From positions 260 to 5,409 of the forward strand of contig JALUTJ010000176.1 in assembly GCA_027057985.1 (NCBI GenBank): 5,150 nucleotides of DNA. The letters are read 5' to 3'. The notes under the pieces were generated by a model. The model saw nothing but the letters and a program-made list of their open reading frames with translations, was not told the DNA's origin and made no database searches. The position numbers and the translations under genes were made by a program. Below, in pieces: positions 1 to 5,150 of this stretch (positions are counted from its first letter, which is position 1; each line of letters starts with the position of its first letter). The stretch comes from Chromatiales bacterium (GTDB lineage: Bacteria > Pseudomonadota > Gammaproteobacteria > UBA6429 > Thiohalophilaceae).

Positions 1-920
1 TGACGGTGCCTCTGGCACAGATGAATGCAGTGGTTGAAACCAATGATGATGGCACACCGCCATTAACTATTCGTGGCGGCAGGAAATTAAAAGGTTTCCA
101 GTATAATATGCCGGTTGCCAGTGCCCAGGTGAAATCCTGCATCTTACTGGCAGGTCTCTATGCCGAGGGTGAAACCTGTGTCACCGAGCCAGCTCCCACC
201 CGTGATCACACCGAACGCATGTTGCGTGGTTTTGGTTATGTCGTGAAGACCGTGGGTAATAAAATCTGCCTCGAAGGGGGCGGACGCTTAGCGGCAACGA
301 AAATTGATGTCCCGGCAGATATTTCCTCGGCCACTTTCTTTATGGTTGCAGCGAGCATTGCCGAAGGATCTGATATTACCCTTGAGCATGTTGGTATCAA
401 TCCAACACGTATTGGGGTTATCAATATTCTGCGTTTAATGGGGGCTGACCTCAGTATTATGAATCAACGTGAAGTAGGCGGCGAGCCTGTTGCGGATATC
501 CGGGTACGTTATGCGCCGCTCAAAGGAATCCGCATACCGGAAGAGCAGGTGCCACTGGCGATCGATGAGTTTCCGGCATTGTTTATTGCCGCCGCCTGTG
601 CCGAGGGTGAAACCGTTCTCACCGGGGCAAAAGAACTGCGGGTCAAGGAAAGTGATCGTATCCAGGTGATGGCCGATGGTCTGAATATTCTCGGTATTGA
701 TGCGAAGCCTACCGAAGACGGTATTGTTATCCAGCCCGGCCAGATATGTGGTGGTATTGTGGACAGTCATGGCGATCATCGTATTGCCATGTCCTTTGCC
801 ATTGCTGCCTTACGAGCCAGTGATACGATTACTATTACCGACTGTGCAAATGTAAATACCTCGTTCCCGGGTTTTGTTGAACTGGCCAGGAATGCAGGCC
901 TGAACATCACTTCAATATAA
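1..920 (+). CDS. aroA: 3-phosphoshikimate 1-carboxyvinyltransferase (EPSP synthase), class II type, 5'-truncated
   Basis: This enzyme transfers the enolpyruvyl group of phosphoenolpyruvate to shikimate-3-phosphate, the sixth step of the cytosolic shikimate pathway to chorismate. The frame is open from the left edge. The GTG at 6 is an internal Val (…TVPLAQM…), not a start, and roughly 130 N-terminal residues of a usual ~435-residue protein lie outside. Numbering that Val as 1, visible motifs are SAQVK (39-43), RDHTE (66-70), DISSATFF (105-112), NPTR (132-135), DEFP with the catalytic Asp (187-190), the substrate-binding RVKESDRI (212-219), GDHRIAM (256-262) and TSFPGF near the C-terminus (285-290). 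SAQxK, RxHxE and NxTR are the class II signatures, so this is not the E. coli-like class I form. It ends in TAA at 918-920, 13 bases before the next gene, which suggests an operon. In some pseudomonads AroA is fused to an upstream domain; that cannot be judged here. Confidence 0.97.
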   Translation, partial: TVPLAQMNAVVETNDDGTPPLTIRGGRKLKGFQYNMPVASAQVKSCILLAGLYAEGETCVTEPAPTRDHTERMLRGFGYVVKTVGNKICLEGGGRLAATKIDVPADISSATFFMVAASIAEGSDITLEHVGINPTRIGVINILRLMGADLSIMNQREVGGEPVADIRVRYAPLKGIRIPEEQVPLAIDEFPALFIAAACAEGETVLTGAKELRVKESDRIQVMADGLNILGIDAKPTEDGIVIQPGQICGGIVDSHGDHRIAMSFAIAALRASDTITITDCANVNTSFPGFVELARNAGLNITSI

Positions 921-923
921 GGA
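919..923 (+). promoter_or_regulatory. Ribosome binding site of manC, overlapping the aroA stop
   Basis: AAGGA uses the last two bases of the aroA TAA stop codon and lies 10 bases before the ATG at 934. This is slightly long but acceptable spacing, and the overlap favours translational coupling with aroA. No other in-frame start with a better site is visible. Confidence 0.6.
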
Positions 924-933
924 TATACGTGCT

Positions 934-2367
934 ATGGCGGCAACGATAAAACCAGTGATTCTTTCTGGCGGCTCGGGTACTCGACTCTGGCCGTTATCCA
1001 GGCAGCTTTACCCGAAGCAGTTGCTGCCACTGGTAGGTGATAATACCCTGTTACAGGATACCGTTCAGCGCCTGAAGAACCTGCCGCATATGTCCGATAG
1101 CGTGACCGTGATCTGCAATGATGCTCATCGCTTTCTCGTTGCCGAGCAATTACGTGAAATCGGCGTCAAAGCCGATGCACTGCTGCTTGAACCGGTCGGC
1201 AGAAATACCGCACCCGCACTGACCCTGGCCGCACTGGCAAATCGCCATGCCGGGCAGGATGATATCTTGCTGGTCTTGCCGGCAGATCATGTCATTAAAG
1301 ATGGCAGGGCATTTCAGCAGGCTCTGACAGAAGGCAGCAAGCTGGCAGATGAAGGCATGCTGGTGACTTTTGGCATTGTACCGACACGAGTTGAAACGGG
1401 CTACGGCTATATTCGTCAGGGCAGAGCCATTGATGATGCAGCTTTCGTGCTCGACAAGTTCGTTGAAAAACCGGATGCAGAAACGGCGAAGCAATATGTC
1501 GATAGTGGTGAGTTTCTCTGGAACAGTGGCATGTTTATGATCCGCGCTTCTAACTGGCTGGAGCAGATTGGTCGTTATGCCCCTGAAATTTTACAGGCCT
1601 GTGAAAAAGCCTATGTTGCCGGTTCAAGTGATCTTGATTTTTATCGTATTGAAGAAAGTGCTTTTACAGCCTGTCCATCGGATTCAATCGATTACGCGGT
1701 GGCCGAAAAAATGGTGGCGGATAACCCGGCTCAGGCAGCAGTAATACGTCTGGATGCAGGCTGGTCTGATGTGGGGGCCTGGGCTGAACTGTGGAATATC
1801 GGTGAAAAAGACGAGGCGGGAAATGTGCTATCAGGCGATGTTAAGGTGCTGAATACCCGCAATTCCATGCTTCTTGGCAAGCAGCGCCTGATTACGGCGG
1901 TGGGGCTGGAAGATACCGTGGTGGTTGAAACCGCGGATGCCATTCTCGTTGCCCATCGTGACAGTGTGCAGGATGTCAAGCAGGTGGTGGACTGGATCAA
2001 GTCGGAAGGTCGGCAGGAACATCTGAATCACCGCTGTGTTTACCGGCCATGGGGGCACTATGACAGTATCGATGCGGGTGAGCGCTACCAGGTGAAACGA
2101 ATTTTTGTCAATCCGGGGGCGGCGTTGTCACTGCAGATGCATCATCACCGTGCCGAGCACTGGATCGTCGTCAGTGGTACCGCCCGGGTAACGCGTGGTG
2201 ATGAAACTTTTTACCTGGCAGAGAACCAGTCCACCTATATCCCGATTGGGACTAAACACCGCCTGGAAAACACCGGTACCATTCCGCTGGAAATGATCGA
2301 GGTGCAATCCGGCTCTTACCTGGGTGAGGATGATATTGTCCGCTTCGAAGATATTTATGGTCGGTAA
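934..2367 (+). CDS. manC: Bifunctional mannose-1-phosphate guanylyltransferase / mannose-6-phosphate isomerase
   Basis: Members of this family (ManC, AlgA, XanB, CpsB) make GDP-mannose from GTP and mannose-1-phosphate. Two-domain members also interconvert fructose-6-phosphate and mannose-6-phosphate. The 477 residues match the usual ~470-485 of the two-domain type. The N-terminal nucleotidyltransferase domain (about 5-290) has the pyrophosphorylase signature [12 protein letters not shown] (12-23) followed by PKQ (27-29), the sugar-phosphate site FVEKPD (176-181, Lys179) and SIDYAVAEK (251-259). The C-terminal cupin isomerase domain (about 360-477) has RPWG (371-374), the metal-binding stretch [10 protein letters not shown] (401-410) and [11 protein letters not shown] (436-446, His442). 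Both active sites look intact. ATG 934 gives the standard [13 protein letters not shown] start. It sits 13 bases after aroA and 8 before cmk. Products could feed O-antigen, alginate-like exopolysaccharide or GDP-fucose/rhamnose routes; no phosphomannomutase is present here. The paralogue names manC, algA and xanB cannot be separated by sequence alone. Confidence 0.95.
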   Translation: MAATIKPVILSGGSGTRLWPLSRQLYPKQLLPLVGDNTLLQDTVQRLKNLPHMSDSVTVICNDAHRFLVAEQLREIGVKADALLLEPVGRNTAPALTLAALANRHAGQDDILLVLPADHVIKDGRAFQQALTEGSKLADEGMLVTFGIVPTRVETGYGYIRQGRAIDDAAFVLDKFVEKPDAETAKQYVDSGEFLWNSGMFMIRASNWLEQIGRYAPEILQACEKAYVAGSSDLDFYRIEESAFTACPSDSIDYAVAEKMVADNPAQAAVIRLDAGWSDVGAWAELWNIGEKDEAGNVLSGDVKVLNTRNSMLLGKQRLITAVGLEDTVVVETADAILVAHRDSVQDVKQVVDWIKSEGRQEHLNHRCVYRPWGHYDSIDAGERYQVKRIFVNPGAALSLQMHHHRAEHWIVVSGTARVTRGDETFYLAENQSTYIPIGTKHRLENTGTIPLEMIEVQSGSYLGEDDIVRFEDIYGR

Positions 2368-2375
2368 ACAAACTT

Positions 2376-3083
2376 ATGCAAAATTCTCCTGATTCAGTCC
2401 CGGTGCTTACCGTTGATGGTCCCAGTGGTTCCGGTAAAGGCACTATCGTGCAACGTGTGGCACAGAAACTGGGCTGGCACATGCTCGACAGTGGTGCACT
2501 TTACCGGCTGGTGGCCTTTGGTGCATTGAAAAATGGCCTCTCACTGCAAGATGAGGCGGCGATAGCAGATTATGCTGTTCACCTCGATGTTGAATTCCGG
2601 CTGCAAGATATGCCAGCAGGTGCGCCAAATCCCCAGGAATTGCAGATTATGCTCGAAGGCAAGCCGGTTGGTCCGGAATTGCGTACCGAGGAGACCGGAA
2701 ATGCCGCCTCGATCGTGGCCGCAATGCCAGAAGTCCGTGAGGCATTGCTACAGCGGCAGCGGGACTTCCGTCAGCCTCCGGGGCTGGTGGCAGATGGCCG
2801 CGATATGGGCACCACGGTCTTTCCGGATGCACAGGTCAAGGTTTTTCTGACCGCCAGCGCCGAAGAAAGGGCTCGAAGGCGCTATAAACAGTTGATAGAC
2901 AAGGGAATTAGTGCTAACCTTGCCGCCCTTTTACGGGACATCAATGAGCGGGATGAGCGGGACAGTCAACGTTCGGTATCACCTCTTAAACCGGCGGCTG
3001 ACGCGGTCATCATTGACACCTCTGATTTAAGTATCGATCAGGTCGTGGAACAGGTTCTTGCGATTTGCAAAGACCGGTTCTGA
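2376..3083 (+). CDS. cmk: Cytidylate kinase (CMP/dCMP kinase)
   Basis: This cytosolic enzyme phosphorylates CMP and dCMP with ATP, recycling pyrimidine nucleotides for RNA, DNA and phospholipid synthesis. The 235-residue product has the P-loop GPSGSGKG (15-22), the CMP-site segment DSGALYR (38-44), [10 protein letters not shown] (103-112), DGRDMGT (140-146) and the lid/C-terminal substrate region [11 protein letters not shown] (189-199). These correspond to the E. coli residues Ser36, Arg41, Arg181, Asp185 and neighbours. Compared with E. coli Cmk the loop before IMLEG (about 75-90) carries around eight extra residues, rich in Pro and Gly, which looks like a harmless loop variation. The ATG at 2376 is the only reasonable start because no in-frame ATG, GTG or TTG precedes it after the manC stop, and the next Met lies beyond the P-loop. 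No good Shine-Dalgarno sequence precedes it, so translation probably depends on ribosomes finishing manC. Confidence 0.97.
   Translation: MQNSPDSVPVLTVDGPSGSGKGTIVQRVAQKLGWHMLDSGALYRLVAFGALKNGLSLQDEAAIADYAVHLDVEFRLQDMPAGAPNPQELQIMLEGKPVGPELRTEETGNAASIVAAMPEVREALLQRQRDFRQPPGLVADGRDMGTTVFPDAQVKVFLTASAEERARRRYKQLIDKGISANLAALLRDINERDERDSQRSVSPLKPAADAVIIDTSDLSIDQVVEQVLAICKDRF
2892..2920 (+). promoter_or_regulatory. Possible sigma70 promoter inside cmk, for rpsA
   Basis: TTGATA (2892-2897, 5 of 6 to the -35 consensus) is followed after 17 bases by TAACCT (2915-2920, 3 of 6), which is preceded by an extended -10 TGC. E. coli also has rpsA promoters within or near cmk, so such a site is expected somewhere here. 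The -10 is weak and the match could be chance. Confidence 0.22.
3013..3041 (+). promoter_or_regulatory. Possible alternative promoter near the end of cmk, for rpsA
   Basis: A perfect -35 hexamer TTGACA (3013-3018) is followed after 17 bases by GATCAG (3036-3041), which matches only 3 of 6 -10 positions and lacks the final T. A start near 3048 would give rpsA a leader of about 165 bases. It is suggestive only because of the perfect -35 and its location; the bases also encode the Cmk C-terminal region. Confidence 0.22.
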
Positions 3084-3105
3084 TGTTTCAGTAAGGAAAG
3101 TAACT

Positions 3106-3131
3106 GGCCAGGTAACGCAAGGGACCTGGTC
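3106..3131 (+). other. Strong hairpin in the rpsA leader
   Basis: GGCCAGGT (3106-3113) pairs with ACCTGGTC (3124-3131) through eight base pairs, one of them G-U, closing a ten-base loop that contains AAGGG. It is followed by CGTATTATT rather than a T-run, so it is not a good intrinsic terminator. A purine-rich GGA-like element in an apical loop recalls the E. coli rpsA leader hairpins. Confidence 0.6.
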
Positions 3132-3145
3132 GTATTATTAACAGC

Positions 3146-3178
3146 TCATAGTATTGGCTCGCCAGAGAACAGCTATGA
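3146..3178 (+). other. Weaker hairpin in the rpsA leader
   Basis: TCATAG (3146-3151) is complementary to CTATGA (3173-3178). A small TGG/CCA pairing (3155-3157 with 3162-3164) could form inside the intervening 21 bases. The word ACAGCT occurs at 3141 and again at 3169, allowing alternative pairings. This is moderate folding potential only. Confidence 0.35.
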
Positions 3179-3186
3179 CATAACCC

Positions 3187-3199
3187 GGATCACTGATCC
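3187..3199 (+). other. Short inverted repeat just before the rpsA ribosome binding site
   Basis: GGATC and GATCC flank the trinucleotide ACT, a five-pair stem ending one base before the AAGG site. The CC at 3185-3186 could further pair with the GG at 3202-3203 across an AA bulge, which would hide the ribosome binding site. That on/off role is inference. Confidence 0.4.
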
Positions 3200-3203
3200 A
3201 AGG
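3200..3203 (+). promoter_or_regulatory. Weak ribosome binding site of rpsA
   Basis: AAGG lies 11 bases upstream of the ATG at 3215, with a pyrimidine-rich and then A-rich spacer. It is short and distant for a gene expected to be among the most strongly translated, which agrees with the atypical initiation region known for rpsA in gammaproteobacteria. Confidence 0.45.
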
Positions 3204-3214
3204 CATCTCTAAAA

Positions 3215-4891
3215 ATGAGTGAAAGTTTTGCAGAACTATTTGAAGAAAGTATAGCCCAGACGCAAATGCGTCCTGGTTCCATTATTACCGGCCAGGTTGT
3301 TCAGGTTGATGATGATTACGTTGTCGTTAATGCCGGTCTTAAGTCTGAAGGTGTAATTCCCGCTTCCCAGTTTATGAATGAAAAAGGTGAACTCGAAGTA
3401 TCGGTTGGAGATACTGTCGATGTTGCCATGGACATGATTGACGATGGCTTTGGTGAAACACGTTTATCACGTGAAAAAGCCAAGCGTGCCGAAGCATGGA
3501 CCCGTCTTGAAGCCGCGCACGAAGCCGGCGAAACCGTTGTTGGTACCATTGCAGACAAGGTTAAGGGTGGTTTCACTGTTGACCTGGGTGACATCCGTGC
3601 ATTCCTGCCAGGCTCACTGGTCGATGTTCGCCCGGTACGCGATACAAGCTACCTTGAAGGCAAAGAACTCGAATTTAAGGTTATCAAACTCGATCGCCGT
3701 CGTAACAACGTGGTTGTTTCACGCCGTGCCGTGGTTGAACTTGAAGGTGGAGCAGATCGTGATGCACTGCTGGAAAGCATGCAGGAAGGTGCTATCGTCA
3801 AGGGTGTGGTTAAAAACCTTACTGAATACGGTGCCTTCGTTGATCTCGGTGGTGTTGATGGACTGTTACATATTACCGATATGGCCTGGAAGCGCGTTAA
3901 GCATCCAAGCGAAATCGTTGAAGTTGGTCAGGAAATCGACGTTAAGGTTCTGAAGTTTGATAAAGAACGCATGCGTGTTTCACTGGGTCTGAAGCAGATG
4001 GGTGAAGATCCATGGGTCGATATCGCACGTCGTTACCCGGAAGGTACCCGCCTGTTTGGCAAGGTCAGCAATATCGCGGACTACGGTTGTTTCATCGAGC
4101 TTGAAGAAGGTGTTGAAGGCCTGGTTCACGTTTCTGAAATGGACTGGACCAACAAGAATATTCACCCAAGCAAGGTTGTTTCCCTGGGTGATGAAGTTGA
4201 AGTGGTTGTTCTAGATATCGATGAAGAACGTCGTCGTATCTCGCTGGGCATGAAGCAATGCCAGGCAAATCCATGGGATGACTTTGCGGGTAACTTCACC
4301 AAGGGTGACAAGGTGACAGGCACGATCAAGTCTATCACCGATTTCGGTATCTTTATTGGTATGGAAGGCGGTATCGATGGCCTGGTACATCTGTCTGACA
4401 TTTCCTGGAATGATTCCGGTGAAGAAGCCGTTCGTAATTACAAGAAAGGCGATGAAATCGAAGCTGTTGTTCTTTCTGTTGATCCTGAACGTGAGCGTAT
4501 TTCACTGGGCATCAAGCAGTTGGAAAAAGATCCATACGCTGATTTTGTTGCTGAGCATCAGAAGGGCAGCATCGTTAAGGGTATCGTTGGTGAAGTTGAT
4601 GCCAAGGGTGCCGTTGTTGACCTGGGTAATGGTGTTGAAGGTTACCTGCGTGCCTCCGAGTTGTCTCGTGACCGCGTTGAAGATGCCCGTACCGTACTGA
4701 AAACCGGTGATGAAGTCGAAGCAAAATTCACAGGTATTGACCGCAAGAGCCGTAATATCAGTCTCTCGATCAAAGCCAAGGATACTGCTGAAGAAAAAGC
4801 CACTATCAGTAACTATACCGGTGGAAATGCCCAGTCGGGCGCGACACTGGGTGACCTGCTGAAAGAGCAAATGGGCTCTGGAGACGAGTAA
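3215..4891 (+). CDS. rpsA: 30S ribosomal protein S1
   Basis: S1 binds mRNA on the 30S subunit, unfolds structured leaders and aids initiation. The first two domains anchor it to the ribosome through S2, and the others bind RNA. The 558 residues agree with the 557 of E. coli S1. Six S1 OB-fold domains are visible, each opening with a G-x-V-x-G-type strand: about 21-87, 105-171, 192-260, 277-347, 364-434 and 451-520. Domains 3-5 end in the repeated SLG-K-Q pattern (SLGLKQ, SLGMKQ, SLGIKQ) and domain 6 ends in SLSIK. The N-terminus [12 protein letters not shown] is typical, and the acidic tail after 520 ends in [13 protein letters not shown]. Codon choice appears more uniform than in the neighbouring genes, as expected for high expression. 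Its start is fixed by the N-terminal match. A leader of 131 bases separates it from cmk, and S1 probably represses its own translation there, as in E. coli. Confidence 0.99.
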   Translation: MSESFAELFEESIAQTQMRPGSIITGQVVQVDDDYVVVNAGLKSEGVIPASQFMNEKGELEVSVGDTVDVAMDMIDDGFGETRLSREKAKRAEAWTRLEAAHEAGETVVGTIADKVKGGFTVDLGDIRAFLPGSLVDVRPVRDTSYLEGKELEFKVIKLDRRRNNVVVSRRAVVELEGGADRDALLESMQEGAIVKGVVKNLTEYGAFVDLGGVDGLLHITDMAWKRVKHPSEIVEVGQEIDVKVLKFDKERMRVSLGLKQMGEDPWVDIARRYPEGTRLFGKVSNIADYGCFIELEEGVEGLVHVSEMDWTNKNIHPSKVVSLGDEVEVVVLDIDEERRRISLGMKQCQANPWDDFAGNFTKGDKVTGTIKSITDFGIFIGMEGGIDGLVHLSDISWNDSGEEAVRNYKKGDEIEAVVLSVDPERERISLGIKQLEKDPYADFVAEHQKGSIVKGIVGEVDAKGAVVDLGNGVEGYLRASELSRDRVEDARTVLKTGDEVEAKFTGIDRKSRNISLSIKAKDTAEEKATISNYTGGNAQSGATLGDLLKEQMGSGDE

Positions 4892-4918
4892 GTCACTGAT
4901 ATTAGTGCAAAAATGGGA

Positions 4919-4958
4919 TTCCAATGCAGTAAAACTTGTACTATAGTAGACCTATAGT
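4919..4958 (+). promoter_or_regulatory. Possible ihfB promoter with a repeated -10-like motif
   Basis: CTATAGT occurs at 4941-4947 and again at 4952-4958, exactly 11 bases apart. Each copy contains TATAGT, 5 of 6 to the -10 consensus. For the first copy, TTCCAA (4919-4924) sits at a 17-base spacing but matches only 3 of 6 -35 positions; the second copy has no good -35. In E. coli, ihfB has a promoter of its own between rpsA and ihfB and is also read from rpsA, so a promoter here is plausible. Confidence 0.4.
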
Positions 4959-4975
4959 GACAAGGGTTAACACAC

Positions 4976-4980
4976 AGGAA
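4976..4980 (+). promoter_or_regulatory. Ribosome binding site of ihfB
   Basis: AGGAA is followed by five A/T bases and then the ATG at 4986, a good Shine-Dalgarno at normal spacing. It confirms the start that also gives the conserved MTKSELIE N-terminus. Confidence 0.8.
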
Positions 4981-4985
4981 TAATA

Positions 4986-5150
4986 ATGACGAAATCAGAA
5001 CTGATTGAAATTCTTGCGCAGAAGCAGACTCAACTGGCTTATAAAGACGTTGAGCTGGCCGTTAAGAACATGTTGGAGCATATGGCGACAACACTGGCAA
5101 ACGGGGAGCGCATTGAAATTCGCGGTTTTGGCAGTTTCTCTTTACATTAT
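4986..5150 (+). CDS. ihfB: Integration host factor subunit beta, 3'-truncated
   Basis: IHF-beta pairs with IHF-alpha to bind specific DNA sites in the minor groove and bend them sharply, acting in nucleoid structure, transcription, recombination and replication. The visible 55 codons cover the N-terminal dimerisation helices (MTKSELIE at 1-8, [17 protein letters not shown] at about 31-47) and the start of the beta-sheet body ([10 protein letters not shown] at 46-55). The last stretch nearly duplicates E. coli IHF-beta and separates it from HU and from IHF-alpha. The window ends before the DNA-wedging arm with its conserved RNPxTG motif, so about 40 of the usual ~94 residues are missing. It lies 94 bases after rpsA, as in other gammaproteobacteria, with no convincing terminator between them, so read-through from rpsA is likely in addition to any local promoter. 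Confidence 0.97.
   Translation, partial: MTKSELIEILAQKQTQLAYKDVELAVKNMLEHMATTLANGERIEIRGFGSFSLHY

Larger units (their letters stand above)
3084..3214 (+). promoter_or_regulatory. rpsA leader with several potential hairpins
   Basis: This 131-base gap contains no gene. It holds at least three inverted repeats in a row (3106-3131, 3146-3178, 3187-3199), with a short CTGA/TCAG pair (3080-3091) over the cmk stop. Only a modest AAGG site precedes the rpsA ATG. In E. coli the rpsA leader has a weak Shine-Dalgarno and folds into successive hairpins that both drive strong initiation and allow repression by S1 itself. The same plan is inferred here from layout and folding potential, not from sequence identity. 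Confidence 0.55.

Noticed and set aside
6..8. GTG as the start of aroA
   Set aside because: The frame is open to the left edge and conserved EPSP synthase sequence is already under way at this point; about 130 N-terminal residues are missing.
435..779. 114-codon minus-strand open frame within aroA
   Set aside because: It is antisense to conserved EPSP synthase motifs, with no recognisable domain and no plausible promoter or ribosome binding site noticed.
3083..3094. Tiny ORF (ATG TTT CAG TAA) overlapping the cmk stop codon as TGATG
   Set aside because: Three codons with no ribosome binding site; TGATG overlaps arise easily by chance and nothing suggests a leader peptide.
3106..3131. Intrinsic terminator between cmk and rpsA
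   Set aside because: The stem is good, but the following bases (CGTATTATT) are not a continuous T-run, and the position fits a leader hairpin better.
3438..3953. 171-codon open frame on the + strand in another frame inside rpsA
   Set aside because: It is a shadow of the S1 coding sequence, has no independent family features and is fully contained in a gene of certain identity.
3788..4774. Tandem DNA repeat in rpsA
   Set aside because: The recurring SLG-K-Q-type segments are the homologous S1 domains 3-6 common to all S1 proteins, too diverged at the DNA level to be a recent duplication.
4894..4907. Terminator after rpsA
   Set aside because: CACTG and TAGTG give only five pairs including a G-U around an ATAT loop, and the hairpin is followed by an A-run rather than Ts on the + strand.
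4502..4924. 140-codon open frame on the minus strand over the end of rpsA
   Set aside because: It lies antisense to conserved S1 domains 5-6 and resembles no family I recognise; the biased codon use of rpsA readily creates such open frames.
4919..4931. IHF binding site before ihfB
   Set aside because: The best stretch, TTCCAATGCAGTA, misses several conserved positions of the WATCAANNNNTTR consensus, so I do not call it.

Overview
The window is a stretch of chromosome from a free-living-type gammaproteobacterium outside the enteric group. The order aroA - cmk - rpsA - ihfB is the classic gammaproteobacterial arrangement. The IHF-beta and S1 proteins resemble their E. coli counterparts closely. 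The AroA is of the class II kind (SAQVK, RDHTE and NPTR motifs), unlike the E. coli enzyme. I cannot name the genus from the sequence.

Layout, all genes on the + strand: (1) 1-920, the C-terminal two thirds of aroA (EPSP synthase), cut by the left edge; (2) 934-2367, a complete bifunctional mannose-1-phosphate guanylyltransferase / mannose-6-phosphate isomerase (ManC/AlgA/XanB family), packed between aroA and cmk with gaps of 13 and 8 bases; (3) 2376-3083, cmk (cytidylate kinase); (4) 3084-3214, a 131-base leader with several potential hairpins; (5) 3215-4891, rpsA (ribosomal protein S1, six S1 domains); (6) 4892-4985, a short gap with a possible promoter and a clear ribosome binding site; (7) 4986-5150, the first 55 codons of ihfB, cut by the right edge.

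The genes join chorismate synthesis, pyrimidine nucleotide supply, translation and nucleoid architecture in one transcriptional neighbourhood. The unexpected member is the GDP-mannose gene, which feeds surface polysaccharide or glycoconjugate synthesis. The tight spacing implies it is co-transcribed with aroA and cmk. The rpsA leader is suited to the structure-based initiation and autogenous control known for S1 in this class.

I found no mobile elements, tRNA or rRNA genes, CRISPR arrays, convincing terminators, broken genes or unknown genes, and no sign of a new multi-gene system. The points worth a second look are the manC insertion, the rpsA leader and the repeated -10-like motif before ihfB.
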